64,000 bases of DNA from Zwartia vadi (lineage in GTDB: Bacteria > Pseudomonadota > Gammaproteobacteria > Burkholderiales > Burkholderiaceae_B). The notes under the pieces were generated by a model. The model was not told the DNA's origin. It searched no databases and saw nothing but the letters and a program-made list of their open reading frames with translations. The DNA lies in assembly GCF_030410375.1 (NCBI RefSeq), contig NZ_JAUHHE010000008.1:62001-126000 (forward strand), given 5' to 3'. Every line of letters starts with the position of its first letter. Position 1 is the stretch's first letter. A program made the translations under genes and the position numbers. This document shows, one piece after another, positions 45,996-55,564 of this stretch.

Positions 45996-47372
45996 TTAAG
46001 CAGAGCCCCAGGGACGGATTGCTGCTTTGAGCTTCTTGTAGCCATCAATGTAGCGTGGACGCTCGCCTGCGTAGATCTTGTCGAAAGTAGCGAGTTGCGC
46101 GTCGAGCCAGTTGGCGAGCTCTTTGTTGCCTGGGTTCGCGGCCTTGTAAGCCTCGTTGATCAAGACAAAGTGAATACGGGGATCATAAGGCTGCTTTTCG
46201 CCGCCGACGGTTTCGTCACCATCTAGCAAACGTAACAACATGGCATCGGCTGAGCCAAGCGTCTGTTCGTAGATCGGTGCGCCATGCACGCGATACATCA
46301 CGCTGGTCATGTCTTTACCGTTGGTCATGGTGAAACCCATTTCGGTCCAGAGCTTCTTCATGTCGACCTTGGCGCCGACTTTGTCCAGAACCATCTGGCC
46401 CCAGTCACGCAGGACGTCAGGCGCGTCTGCCATTAAGTCGGTGAGGCGATCGCCGTCCAAATCGGTTGCGTAAACGATGCAAGGACGCTGACGAATCATG
46501 TCGTGCAACAACAGACCGAAGTTTGTGTCGGAAATGTGCTCGTAGATATCTCCGCCCCAGTTTTCCATACCGGCTTTGAAATCTTTGGGGAGCAAGGCCA
46601 CGATGGCATCCACGCTGGCGCGGTGCTCTTCGTATGCATCGACGGTGTATTGGCGCTTGAGTTTGAACTTGGTGCCCTTCATCAACCAGCGCATGATGCC
46701 TGCGTTGATGGCGTCTTCTTGAGCCTGCGTGGGCTTGGTTGCGACACGACCGATCTGACCGGTCTCGTGCACCATTTTGAGAAAGAGACGAGCGGCATAA
46801 GCCATACGAATGCCGGGTGTGTTCATTTCAGAGTGGATCACACCTGTTGCATGATCAACGTTGAATTTCTTTTTGTCCTGCGAATAGGGCAGGCCGGGCA
46901 TGAAACGGATGCTGGTGATGCCGCCGTAGGGGCGGACGTTGCAATACACGCCTGCTGCGGTACGCAAGGGGGCGTTGGCCGACTTGCCGTTTACGACGAC
47001 TTTTTTACCGCCTTCGTTGACCATGAAGTCACCGGCTGTTGACCACTTGAGCGCTGTGTAATCGAGCTTGCCAAACCACTCTAGTGACTTGAGTTTGCTG
47101 TCGTGACGGAACTGAGCCATCATTGGGACGCCCAAAAAGGGCAAGCCAAGCACATCCAAAGCCATCAGTGTGCCATTCAGCGCGAACATGTCGGTGAACG
47201 CATGCGCAACGGGCTTGACGCCACCGTGGGCATTGCCGCCTTCCCAGATGATTGCGTCAGGGCAATCAGCGGGTTTCACCGATGAACGCTTGTAAATGCC
47301 ATCGAGCATCTTGAAAAGATCGCCGTTCTGTTCTTCTTGGGCGATTTTTAGCAAATCCAATTCTTGTGCCAT
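45996..47372 (-). CDS. Unrecognised 458-residue cytoplasmic protein
   Basis: I do not recognise this protein. It is soluble, with no signal peptide and no long hydrophobic segment. It has a well-conserved look: IIWEGGNAHGGVKPVAHAF near residue 43, NVRPYGGITSIRFMPGLPYS, NTPGIRMAYAARLF, and the acidic YATDLDGDRLTDLM segment, plus many histidines and tryptophans. The ATG at 47372 is preceded by TTCCGCTC rather than a strong ribosome-binding site. It is transcribed alone, converging on the iron-transport genes. An enzyme is likely from its size and composition, but I propose no reaction. Confidence 0.85.
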   Translation of the reverse strand: MAQELDLLKIAQEEQNGDLFKMLDGIYKRSSVKPADCPDAIIWEGGNAHGGVKPVAHAFTDMFALNGTLMALDVLGLPFLGVPMMAQFRHDSKLKSLEWFGKLDYTALKWSTAGDFMVNEGGKKVVVNGKSANAPLRTAAGVYCNVRPYGGITSIRFMPGLPYSQDKKKFNVDHATGVIHSEMNTPGIRMAYAARLFLKMVHETGQIGRVATKPTQAQEDAINAGIMRWLMKGTKFKLKRQYTVDAYEEHRASVDAIVALLPKDFKAGMENWGGDIYEHISDTNFGLLLHDMIRQRPCIVYATDLDGDRLTDLMADAPDVLRDWGQMVLDKVGAKVDMKKLWTEMGFTMTNGKDMTSVMYRVHGAPIYEQTLGSADAMLLRLLDGDETVGGEKQPYDPRIHFVLINEAYKAANPGNKELANWLDAQLATFDKIYAGERPRYIDGYKKLKAAIRPWGSA

Positions 47373-47597
47373 GAGCGGAAAGCCTCAAATTTGAAGTGAG
47401 TAAAAGACATCTGTACAACTAGGGATTATCGCATTAGTAGCCCATGTCACCAAGTTGCCCAAATCGGCTCAGTGGGCACCGGGAGGGATGAGGCCCCTGT
47501 GGCACAAACGCGACAGCCAAGAGCTTGCCTCCTTGAAGTGTTCGGTTGACATATATCAAGCGAAGACAAAATCAAACTGATTTATCTATTTAAAGAC

Positions 47598-47619
47598 ATA
47601 ATATTGTTTTATATATTAT
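47598..47619. promoter_or_regulatory. AT-rich palindrome upstream of the YeeE/YedE pair
   Basis: ATAATAT (47598-47604) and ATATTAT (47613-47619) form a perfect inverted repeat with eight bases between. It overlaps a likely minus-ten region about 55 bases before the start codon at 47672. ArsR-type sulfide sensors that control similar transporters use AT-rich palindromes, so this is a candidate operator. Confidence 0.45.
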
Positions 47620-47671
47620 CTGTGTGCTCAAGAAAGTCACCTGGCAGCACTCATTGAACAGGAGAAAGAAC

Positions 47672-48235
47672 ATGTCACAACAACTGCAACAACAAGCGCA
47701 CTCTGGTGGAAGACTGGCCGGACGCTGGTCACCATATCTGGTTGGTATCGGGATTGGCGTACTCAGTTGGATCGTATTCGTCGTCGTGGCTGCTCCGCTT
47801 GGCATCACCACGGCAATTGGACAAATCGCAGGCGGTGTTGTTTCACCAATCATCGGTGCTGAAACAGTAGCAAGCAATGCTTACTGGAAGAGCAATGTCA
47901 TGAAGCTGGATTACGGAACTTTATTTTTGGTTGGTACGTTTTTTGGCGCGCTAGCCTCGGCGGTGGTCTCAAAGACATTTAAGTTCGAGTCGATCCCCGG
48001 TGTGTGGCAAGAACGTTTTGGCACCTCGAAAACGCGTCGATTTATCGTCGCATTCATTGGTGGCGCACTGGCAATGTATGGAGCACGTATGGCGGGTGGC
48101 TGCACAAGCGGCAACGGGATTTCTCAATCCTTGCAACTTGCGGTGGTGGGTTGGACATTTTTAGCGGTGATGTTCATTTCCGGAGCGATCACCGCAGCGA
48201 TTGTTTATCGCGGCTCGCGCTCAAACGCTTCTTAA
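47672..48235 (+). CDS. YeeE/YedE family membrane protein, first half
   Basis: A 187-residue membrane protein with about five hydrophobic segments. The conserved cysteine lies in MAGGCTSGNGISQS, the motif that handles thiosulfate or other reduced sulfur in YeeE/YedE (DUF395) transporters. Here the transporter is split over two genes, as in PmpA/PmpB-type systems. AGGAGAAAG precedes the ATG at 47672. The partner follows after 39 bases. Confidence 0.85.
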   Translation: MSQQLQQQAHSGGRLAGRWSPYLVGIGIGVLSWIVFVVVAAPLGITTAIGQIAGGVVSPIIGAETVASNAYWKSNVMKLDYGTLFLVGTFFGALASAVVSKTFKFESIPGVWQERFGTSKTRRFIVAFIGGALAMYGARMAGGCTSGNGISQSLQLAVVGWTFLAVMFISGAITAAIVYRGSRSNAS

Positions 48236-48274
48236 ATTCAAATTCGCCGAATAGAAATTCTCAAGGAGTACGTT

Positions 48275-48820
48275 ATGTTTCCAATTAAAGGTGAAGGCGC
48301 CCTCTTGTTGGCGCTTGTGTTTGGTTTCGCATTTGGCTGGCTCTTGCAACGTGGCAAGGTCACTGATTACAACGTGATCGTGAATCAGTTTCGTTTCAAA
48401 GATTTCACCGTACTCAAGGTGATGTTCCCTGCGATTATTGTGGGCGGCATTGGTGTGTTGGTTCTCAATAATATGGAGCTCGCAAAATGGCATGTCCGCG
48501 ATGCCAATATGCTGGGTACGATTATTGGTGCGGCGATTTTTGGAGTGGGGATGGTGCTATACGGGTACTGTCCGGGCACGGGTATCGCCGCGATTGGCAC
48601 AGGAAGTATCCACGCGCTAGTCGGGGCGGCAGGGATGATCCTTGGGGCAGTTTTATACGCGTTCTCTTTCGAGTGGGTACGCGCCAACATTTTGTCAGTT
48701 GGCAAGCTTGGTAAAGTGACACTGCCGCAGATCATGCATATGCCGGCATGGTCAATATACGGCGTACTGATTGTGATTGCGATCGCGCTATTTGCCTGGG
48801 TTGAAAAGAGCGGGAAGTAA
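48275..48820 (+). CDS. YeeE/YedE family membrane protein, second half
   Basis: A 181-residue membrane protein and partner of the previous gene. It has the equivalent cysteine motif in LYGYCPGTGIAAIGTGSI and about five hydrophobic segments. Together the two would form one sulfur-compound channel. AAGGAG precedes the ATG. No rhodanese, TusA or sulfide-sensor gene is visible next to the pair. Confidence 0.85.
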   Translation: MFPIKGEGALLLALVFGFAFGWLLQRGKVTDYNVIVNQFRFKDFTVLKVMFPAIIVGGIGVLVLNNMELAKWHVRDANMLGTIIGAAIFGVGMVLYGYCPGTGIAAIGTGSIHALVGAAGMILGAVLYAFSFEWVRANILSVGKLGKVTLPQIMHMPAWSIYGVLIVIAIALFAWVEKSGK

Positions 48821-48900
48821 AAAACAAATCAGCGACTGCATTTGCGAATGATCTGACTCATTGCACGGCTGCTTGATCGATTGGTTTATCGACTACTCGA

Positions 48901-50502
48901 TTAAGCAGATCGAAACACAAAGCCACGATAGTTATCCTTGATCACTTCTTCGCAAATGTCGCGATAGCGACTTAAACCGCCCGCATAGGGCATAAACACT
49001 TGTGGCTTGCCCGGTACGTTCGCACCGAGATACCACGAGTGTTTGACCTTTGGAAGCAAGGTAGCGTTTGCAGCCGCATCGACTTCTGCCTGCCAAAGAT
49101 CTCCCGACGTTTCGGGAACCTCGATACACGCGAGACCTTTTGCCTGCATGTGTTGAATGCAACGAGTGATCCATTCGACATGCTGTTCGATGGCAGGCGG
49201 CATATTGCACAATACAGAGGGACTGCCCGGACCGGTGATGGTGAACATGTTCGGAAAGCCTGGAATCTGCAGACCGAGATAGGTGCGTGGACCCGCGTGC
49301 CAGTATTCTTTGAGAGATCTGCCATTGCGACCGGTGATGTCGAGCTTGACCAAGGAGCCGGTCATCGCGTCAAAGCCCGTGGCAAAGACGATGATATCGA
49401 GCGGATACTCCTGATCGGTTGTTTGGATACCGTTTGCAGTGATGCACTCGATCGGCGCTTTGCGAATATCGACGAGCGATACATTATCGCGGTTGTATGT
49501 TTCAAAATAGTTGGAATCCACCGGAGGACGTTTGGCGGCGAATGGGTGATCGATATCCGCTAAAAGCTCGGCAACCTCAGGTTTTTTGACGATTTGTTTG
49601 ATTTTGTTCCGGATAAAGTTGGCCGCTGTTTCATTAGCCTCGGCGCTGGTGAGGATGTCACGGTACAGGGCGCGGAACTGAAAGCCGCCTTGTTCCCATT
49701 TTTTTTCGTATGCCTTGAGGCGCTCTGCCTCGGGCACATCAAGCGCGGACTGATCTTCAATGTAAAAACCATGGCCATTGGTATTGCTGGTCATAATTTT
49801 GTGAATATCGTCCGCATGCTCCTTCGCATATTTTTTGAACTCTGGTGTGAGTGGTGCATTGCGTGCGGGCAAACTGTAATTAGGGGTGCGCTGAAAAACG
49901 GTCAGATGTTTTGCACTCGCAGCAATTACAGGGATCGCTTGAATGCCGGTCGAACCTGTGCCGATCACACCGACGCGCTTGCCTGTGAAATCGACTCCTT
50001 CATGCGGCCACTGTCCGGTGTGATACCACTTGCCCTTAAAGTCTGACAAGCCTTTGATCTTGGGCATATTGGCCGATGAGAGGCAGCCAACGGCAGTAAT
50101 GAGATATTTCGCGCTGTATTCCTGGCCGTTTTCAGTTTTCACAGACCAACGATTGGACGCCTCATCGAAATGGGCTTGCGACATGCGTGTGTTGAGTTCG
50201 ATATCAGAGCGCAGTTGCAACTTGTCCGCGACAAAATTCAGATAGCGCAAAATTTCAGGCTGCTGTGGATAGCGTTCGGACCATTCCCATTCTTGAATAA
50301 TTTCTTTGGAAAAGTAATACATGTAGGTGTGACTCTCAGAGTCGCACCGCGCACCGGGGTATCGATTCCAGAACCAGGTTCCTCCGACGCCGCTCCCTGC
50401 TTCAAGGACTTTGGCGGTCATGCCAAGCTTGTCCCTCAGGCTATAGAGTTGATACATGCCTGAAAAGCCAGACCCTATGATGATGGCGTCTAATGTTTGC
50501 AT
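48901..50502 (-). CDS. Flavin-containing Baeyer-Villiger-type monooxygenase
   Basis: A 533-residue FAD/NADPH monooxygenase. The FAD motif GSGFSG is at residues 10-15, the Baeyer-Villiger fingerprint FKGKWYHTGQWP is at 155-166, and the NADPH motif GTGSTG is at 181-186. GTWFWNRYPGARCD is also diagnostic. The enzyme would insert an oxygen next to a ketone (cyclohexanone-monooxygenase-like). It is divergent from an enoyl-CoA hydratase gene, and a serine hydrolase lies beyond. That grouping suggests breakdown of a cyclic or linear ketone, though no alcohol dehydrogenase is next to it. Confidence 0.92.
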   Translation of the reverse strand: MQTLDAIIIGSGFSGMYQLYSLRDKLGMTAKVLEAGSGVGGTWFWNRYPGARCDSESHTYMYYFSKEIIQEWEWSERYPQQPEILRYLNFVADKLQLRSDIELNTRMSQAHFDEASNRWSVKTENGQEYSAKYLITAVGCLSSANMPKIKGLSDFKGKWYHTGQWPHEGVDFTGKRVGVIGTGSTGIQAIPVIAASAKHLTVFQRTPNYSLPARNAPLTPEFKKYAKEHADDIHKIMTSNTNGHGFYIEDQSALDVPEAERLKAYEKKWEQGGFQFRALYRDILTSAEANETAANFIRNKIKQIVKKPEVAELLADIDHPFAAKRPPVDSNYFETYNRDNVSLVDIRKAPIECITANGIQTTDQEYPLDIIVFATGFDAMTGSLVKLDITGRNGRSLKEYWHAGPRTYLGLQIPGFPNMFTITGPGSPSVLCNMPPAIEQHVEWITRCIQHMQAKGLACIEVPETSGDLWQAEVDAAANATLLPKVKHSWYLGANVPGKPQVFMPYAGGLSRYRDICEEVIKDNYRGFVFRSA

Positions 50503-50695
50503 GGAATCTTCTGCTGTCTCGTTGGTTTGAATGAATCAAATTATTGTTGAAATGATCCGAAAATAGTACATCAAACTGTGTCGAATGTAGGGATCCCCGA
50601 GGCAGTTGACCCCAAGGACGCGATGGGCTTTACGAGTTATGCTAAGTGACACTCAAAAAAACGTAATGCTCTCTCAGAAAGAGAAAGGGGAAATC

Positions 50696-51502
50696 ATGAC
50701 AAAGGAACTCGGACAAGGCACTGTTTTATGTGATGTGGACGCGCGCGGTGTCGTGACCGTCACGTTGAATCGTCCACAGGTCAACAATGCTTATAACGGT
50801 GACATGATCGACGGTTTGCACCAGGCGCTTGACTTGTTGGGTCCCAAGCCCGATGCGCGCGTGGTTGTGATTAAAGGCAACGGACGCCATTTCCAGGCAG
50901 GTGCGGATCTTGCTTGGATTTCCAGCGTCTCGCATACGTCTCCCGCCGAGAACGAGCGTGTATCTCGCTTAACCGCCGAGGCGGTACGTCGTTTGGACAT
51001 TGTCCCGATTCCGACGGTAGCGCTCATTCAAGGGGGGTGTTTCGGGGGTGGAACGGGGATTGCTTCAGTGTGCGATATCGTCGTGGCTGCAGACAATGCA
51101 GTGTTTGCCATCACAGAAGCGCGCTGGGGTCTGATCGCTGGGATTATTTTGCCGCAGCTTTGTCAGGCTATGGGCGTGCGCAATGTTCGCCGGTATGCGC
51201 TGTCTTCGGAGCGGTTTGGTCCGGATGTGGCGTTGCGCATCGGTTTCGCACATGAGGTCTGCAAGCTTGAGGAATTAGAGGCCACAGGCGCCCGTATCGT
51301 CGATGCCTTATTGATGAATGCACCAGTTGCTGTGTCGGCCACTAAAATGCGTACGATGGAGGTCGCTGGCTCCTTTTTGGATGACGCGTTGTTTGATGAG
51401 TTGGTTAAACAGCATTCGGATATGCGACAGCAGGCCGAGGCGGCCGAGGGTACGGCTTCATTTATCGAAAAGCGCTTACCAAAGTGGTATCCCGGTCAAT
51501 AA
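50696..51502 (+). CDS. Enoyl-CoA hydratase/isomerase family protein
   Basis: A 268-residue crotonase-fold protein. The oxyanion-hole segments are GNGRHFQAGADLAW and GGCFGGGTGIA, and ITEARWGLIAG occupies the catalytic-glutamate region. I chose the ATG at 50696, which has AAAGGGGAA upstream; an in-frame extension of 30 codons lacks homology. The tail RQQAEAAEGTASFIEKRLPKW (ends RQQAEAAEG and KRLPKW) fits the family. The stop overlaps the convergent hydrolase by seven bases. Confidence 0.88.
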   Translation: MTKELGQGTVLCDVDARGVVTVTLNRPQVNNAYNGDMIDGLHQALDLLGPKPDARVVVIKGNGRHFQAGADLAWISSVSHTSPAENERVSRLTAEAVRRLDIVPIPTVALIQGGCFGGGTGIASVCDIVVAADNAVFAITEARWGLIAGIILPQLCQAMGVRNVRRYALSSERFGPDVALRIGFAHEVCKLEELEATGARIVDALLMNAPVAVSATKMRTMEVAGSFLDDALFDELVKQHSDMRQQAEAAEGTASFIEKRLPKWYPGQ

Positions 51503-52731
51503 GTCGGCAAGCCGTTTAGTGTTTGATAGATCCCTGTTTCAAAGTCCGTGAACAGTTTGATGGCGGAGGTATCGACGAAGGGCAGGATTTGCATCATCAA
51601 TACGCCTGCGATCTTGCGGGCAGGATCAATCCAGAAGTAGGCGTTAGGTAATCCGGCCCATGCCAGACTGCCAGCCGATCGACCAGTGGGGGCGAGCGCT
51701 TCATTAATCATGAAAGTTAGCCCCCAGGTTTTTTCCACGCCAGGGAAAAACTCCGCATCGAGCGACATGTTTGGATTGACGGTGCGCAGCATCTTGACGC
51801 GCAACGGCCCCATCGCATTGTGTGACATGAGCGCGATTGTTTCAGGCTGAAGAATCTGATGACCGTTGGCATGTCCATCGTTGAGTATCATGCGGGTAAA
51901 GCGCAGATAATCGCTGGCGCTCGAGTACATCCCGCCGCCGCCTGGGTCGACCTCTGGTTGTTGAGGGACTTCAAAGTCCAGCAGGCTGAGTGATTGATCG
52001 GCAGGATTGCGCAAGTGAACGCTGGCGATGCGCGCACGCATGTCCGGTGTGATCTTGAAGCCTGTGCTGTCCATACCCAAGGGACCAGTGATATTTTTCT
52101 GCAGGTATTCACCCAGTCTCATTCCTGTGACTGCGGAGATTGTTAAACCAACCCAGTCTATGTTGATGCCGTATTCCCATCGCTCACCAGGATCAAACGA
52201 CAGTGGAATATTCAGCGCGTCGCGCTGTCCCGAGCCCGCGCGCGGCAGTTTGTGCAGTTTCAGATAGCGTGATGAGTTTTCACTCCAGATGTCAGAGGTA
52301 AAGCCAGCGGTGTGCGTCATGAGGTGACGCAATGTGATAGATGTTTTGGGTGGACGCAGTATCGGTTGCCCCTGTGCATCCCAGCCTGTGATGACTTTGA
52401 TGGCATCGATCTCAGGTAGTACCCGGGCAATCGGATCGTCGAGCTTGAGTTTTCCCTGCTCCACAAGTTGCATGGCAGCGGCACCAACCAAAGGTTTGGT
52501 CATGGAGGCGATCCACATCACCGTATCGATGGTCATCTGTGCAGGCTTTCCTTGCGCCCGCACGCCAAAAGCGCCTTCATAAAGCGTGTCCCCAGGAGTC
52601 GTAACCGCTGCAGCCACACCAGGAATCTTGCCTGTGGAGACTGCCTCATTCAGGATCAGGTCAGCTCGGACACTTATCAGATCGCGTAGTCCAGAGGCGG
52701 AGCTTGTGGTGCTAGCAGTCTTGGTATTCAT
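51496..52731 (-). CDS. Serine hydrolase, beta-lactamase/class C family
   Basis: A 411-residue protein of the beta-lactamase/esterase (EstB-type) family. The nucleophile motif SMTK is at residues 76-79 and a tyrosine motif near Y187 (WEYGINIDW) fills the second position. No signal peptide is evident, pointing to a cytoplasmic esterase rather than a resistance enzyme. I chose the ATG at 52731 (MNTKTASTT); a longer in-frame extension overlaps the exporter gene on the other strand. An esterase next to a Baeyer-Villiger enzyme could open the ester or lactone it makes. Confidence 0.85.
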   Translation of the reverse strand: MNTKTASTTSSASGLRDLISVRADLILNEAVSTGKIPGVAAAVTTPGDTLYEGAFGVRAQGKPAQMTIDTVMWIASMTKPLVGAAAMQLVEQGKLKLDDPIARVLPEIDAIKVITGWDAQGQPILRPPKTSITLRHLMTHTAGFTSDIWSENSSRYLKLHKLPRAGSGQRDALNIPLSFDPGERWEYGINIDWVGLTISAVTGMRLGEYLQKNITGPLGMDSTGFKITPDMRARIASVHLRNPADQSLSLLDFEVPQQPEVDPGGGGMYSSASDYLRFTRMILNDGHANGHQILQPETIALMSHNAMGPLRVKMLRTVNPNMSLDAEFFPGVEKTWGLTFMINEALAPTGRSAGSLAWAGLPNAYFWIDPARKIAGVLMMQILPFVDTSAIKLFTDFETGIYQTLNGLPTY

Positions 52732-52818
52732 GGGAGGGACAGTAAAAAGAAGGTGAAGGGAATTTATACACGAAGGTCTATTGAGACGGTCAAGTTGTTT
52801 CAGCGATAGAATCTGCAC

Positions 52819-54660
52819 ATGAGACACTCCACCCGCCGTTCCACCGAATTTGTAAACGATCCAAATCGCCCGCAAGGCCCGCGTCAGCGCAGTGACTGGC
52901 GCATTATTGGTGACTTGTTGCCCTATTTGATGCAATACAAGTTACGAGTAGCCTTGGCCGTTGCCTGTTTGCTTGCAGCAAAATTCGCCAACTTGGGTAT
53001 CCCAGTGATGCTCAAGCACATGGTGGATGCGCTGGATGTGCGAAACAATGCGCCAGGTGCGCTCCTGGTTGTACCGATCGCACTCATCATTGGCTACGGT
53101 TTGCTTAGGTTTTCTTCTTCGCTATTCACGGAGCTGCGCGAATTATTTTTTGCGCGTGTCACGCAGCATGCCGTGCGTCAGATTGCACTTGAAGTATTCC
53201 AGCATTTACATGCACTTTCGCTGAGATTTCATCTGGCCAGGCAGACCGGAGGTGTCAGTCGCGACATTGAGCGAGGGACACGGGCGATCCAATCCCTGGT
53301 TTCTTATTCGCTCTACAGCATTGTGCCGACATTGCTCGAATTTCTGCTGGTGCTGGGTTATTTTGCCTACAACTATGACATATGGTTTGCAGGCATCACT
53401 CTCAGTGCGTTGATCATCTATATCGTTTTTACGATTTATGTCACTGAGTGGCGCACCCATTTGCGTCGAACCATGAATGACATGGATTCGCGCGCGAATC
53501 AAAAGGCGATTGATTCGTTACTCAATTTTGAAACTGTGAAGTACTTTGGCAACGAAGCATTTGAGGCTAAGCGTTACGATGAAAATCTGTTGCGCTATCA
53601 GGCGGCAGCGATCAAATCGCAAAAGTCGCTGTCTTTTTTGAATGTCGGACAGCAGGCCATTATCGCAACAGGTCTGGTGCTCATTCTCTGGCGTGCAACG
53701 CTTGGTGTTTCTGATGGTTCGATGACACTGGGCGATCTGGTGCTTGTCAATACCTTGATGATCCAGTTGTACATTCCACTGAATTTTCTTGGTGTGATCT
53801 ATCGCGAAATCAAACAGTCGCTCACGGATCTGGATCGGATGTTTACGTTGCTGGAGTCGGATCGGGAGATCGCGGATGCGCCGAATGCGCCAGCACTGCG
53901 CATTCGGGATCAAGCTAATGGTCCCGAGGTCAGATTTGAGAATGTCTCGTTTCATTACGAGTCCAATCGCGAAATCCTGCATGATGTGAGTTTTGTGATT
54001 CCCGCAGGCACAACAACAGCCGTTGTCGGACGAAGTGGTGCGGGAAAGAGTACGTTGGCGCGTTTGTTGTTTCGTTTTTATGATGTGCAGGGTGGCCGAA
54101 TTTTGCTGGATGGCCAGGATGTGCGCAGCGTCCAGCAAGCCAGCTTGCGCCAAGCACTTGGGATTGTTCCGCAGGATACTGTGCTCTTTAACGATTCCAT
54201 TGGTTACAACATTGCGTACGGCCGCCCAGGGGCGACGCCGCAAGAAGTGCAAGCTGCCGCCCGTGCGGCACAGATGAATCAGTTTATCGAGCATTTACCT
54301 GATGGATACAATACTCAGGTGGGCGAACGCGGCCTCAAACTATCCGGTGGCGAAAAACAGCGCGTTGCGATTGCACGCACCTTGCTGAAAAAACCTGCCA
54401 TGTTGATTTTTGATGAGGCGACTTCCGCGCTTGACTCCAAAACAGAGCGAGCATTGCAGGACGAGCTCTCCAGCCTTGCGCGCAATCATACGACTTTGAT
54501 CATCGCGCATCGTTTATCAACGATTGTGCACGCAGACCAGATTTTAGTGATGGATCAAGGTCGTGTCATTGAGCGCGGCACACATCAGGATTTGATCGCT
54601 GCCAATGGCGCCTACGCACAGATGTGGCAAATGCAGAAAAGAGAAGAGGGCGAGGGCTGA
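52819..54660 (+). CDS. Atm1-type ABC exporter
   Basis: A 613-residue half-transporter with six membrane segments fused to an ATPase. Walker A is GRSGAGKST, the signature is LSGGEKQRVAIARTLL, Walker B is AMLIFDEATSALD, and the membrane domain holds the Atm1-like NFETVKYFGNEAFEAKRYD. Bacterial Atm1 proteins export glutathione-bound metals and protect against heavy metals or redox stress. The ATG at 52819 is divergent from the serine hydrolase with an 87-base gap. Confidence 0.93.
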   Translation: MRHSTRRSTEFVNDPNRPQGPRQRSDWRIIGDLLPYLMQYKLRVALAVACLLAAKFANLGIPVMLKHMVDALDVRNNAPGALLVVPIALIIGYGLLRFSSSLFTELRELFFARVTQHAVRQIALEVFQHLHALSLRFHLARQTGGVSRDIERGTRAIQSLVSYSLYSIVPTLLEFLLVLGYFAYNYDIWFAGITLSALIIYIVFTIYVTEWRTHLRRTMNDMDSRANQKAIDSLLNFETVKYFGNEAFEAKRYDENLLRYQAAAIKSQKSLSFLNVGQQAIIATGLVLILWRATLGVSDGSMTLGDLVLVNTLMIQLYIPLNFLGVIYREIKQSLTDLDRMFTLLESDREIADAPNAPALRIRDQANGPEVRFENVSFHYESNREILHDVSFVIPAGTTTAVVGRSGAGKSTLARLLFRFYDVQGGRILLDGQDVRSVQQASLRQALGIVPQDTVLFNDSIGYNIAYGRPGATPQEVQAAARAAQMNQFIEHLPDGYNTQVGERGLKLSGGEKQRVAIARTLLKKPAMLIFDEATSALDSKTERALQDELSSLARNHTTLIIAHRLSTIVHADQILVMDQGRVIERGTHQDLIAANGAYAQMWQMQKREEGEG

Positions 54661-54724
54661 ACTGATCGTATAAAACTGAACAGTTTAGAGCCGAGGCCCT
54701 CGTTTACCATTTTTTGATTCTGAA

Positions 54725-55564
54725 TTAGCGCATGTCAAAGCCTAGTTTCTTGAGTGCGTCGACCAACAGATCGCGCCCAGCCATCGCTTCGGGTCCGCGA
54801 ACGCGGTGCAAGGATTGAATATGCCAAGGACCAAGCGGTTTCATTGACTGTTCGGCATAAAATTTTTCCATAGTCGCGTTGTAGGCATCGACTGCTTCTT
54901 TATGCGCGATCGGATTGTAGGTCTCTTTATGCAGGACAGCGCGCTGGGGCAGGCGTGGTTTGACTACGTTTTTTGCAGTGGCGGCTGGATCGATGTGACC
55001 GACGCACATTCCAAAGGTCGCGAAACTCATTGGCGGCAAGCCCAGTTCTTTCGCGACGTCGAGGGGCTTGTTACGGATACCGCCGATATAGACGATGCCC
55101 AGGTTGAGTGATTCCGCTGCAATGGCCGCGTTCTGCGCGGCGAGTGCGGCATCGATCGTTCCCATCAAAAGCATTTCCATGTAGTTGAGGCTTTCATGGG
55201 CGTGCTGATGTTCCTCGCCCAGTGCTTTGAGACGGGCAAGGTCGGCGACCCACACCAGAAACAAAGGACAGGCGCTGATCCATTTTTGATTGCCCGCCAT
55301 CGCGGCCAGGCGGTCTTTACGCCCCTGATCCTCGACAGCCACCACGCTCCAGGTTTGCAGGTTGGAGGAGGTTGAGGCGGATTGGGCTGCGGCAACCATG
55401 AGCTCGGCGGTGTTCGGGGCCAAGGGTTCACTGGTGAAGCCGCGTACGGACTTGTGTTGGAAAAGTGTCTCGAGTGTGGGGTTTAAAACGTTCAGGACTT
55501 GGGGGGCCTGGCCGTAGCGTGCTTTGAGGAGTGTGTCGAGGTCTTTTGATGTTTGTGTGCTCAT
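54725..55564 (-). CDS. Nitroreductase-family oxidoreductase
   Basis: A 279-residue FMN-dependent protein of the NfsA/flavin-reductase branch. SVRGFTSEPLAPN carries the start of the FMN-binding domain, and ESLNLGIVYIGGIRNKP with LGLPPMSFATFGMCVG forms the later cofactor segment. Family members reduce quinones or nitroaromatics using NADPH. It is convergent with the Atm1-type exporter and divergent from the EamA carrier. Confidence 0.87.
   Translation of the reverse strand: MSTQTSKDLDTLLKARYGQAPQVLNVLNPTLETLFQHKSVRGFTSEPLAPNTAELMVAAAQSASTSSNLQTWSVVAVEDQGRKDRLAAMAGNQKWISACPLFLVWVADLARLKALGEEHQHAHESLNYMEMLLMGTIDAALAAQNAAIAAESLNLGIVYIGGIRNKPLDVAKELGLPPMSFATFGMCVGHIDPAATAKNVVKPRLPQRAVLHKETYNPIAHKEAVDAYNATMEKFYAEQSMKPLGPWHIQSLHRVRGPEAMAGRDLLVDALKKLGFDMR

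Noticed and set aside
47373..47671. Possible small gene or RNA in the 299-base gap before the YeeE/YedE pair
   Set aside because: No convincing start with ribosome-binding site and no tRNA-like cloverleaf; only the AT-rich palindrome at 47598-47619 stands out.
49000..49563. Open frame of about 187 codons antisense to the Baeyer-Villiger enzyme
   Set aside because: The opposite strand has the full monooxygenase fingerprints; this frame is a shadow.
53518..54294. Open frame of about 258 codons on the minus strand inside the Atm1-type gene
   Set aside because: The plus strand encodes an intact ABC exporter with all motifs; the minus-strand translation shows no domain and no ribosome-binding site.
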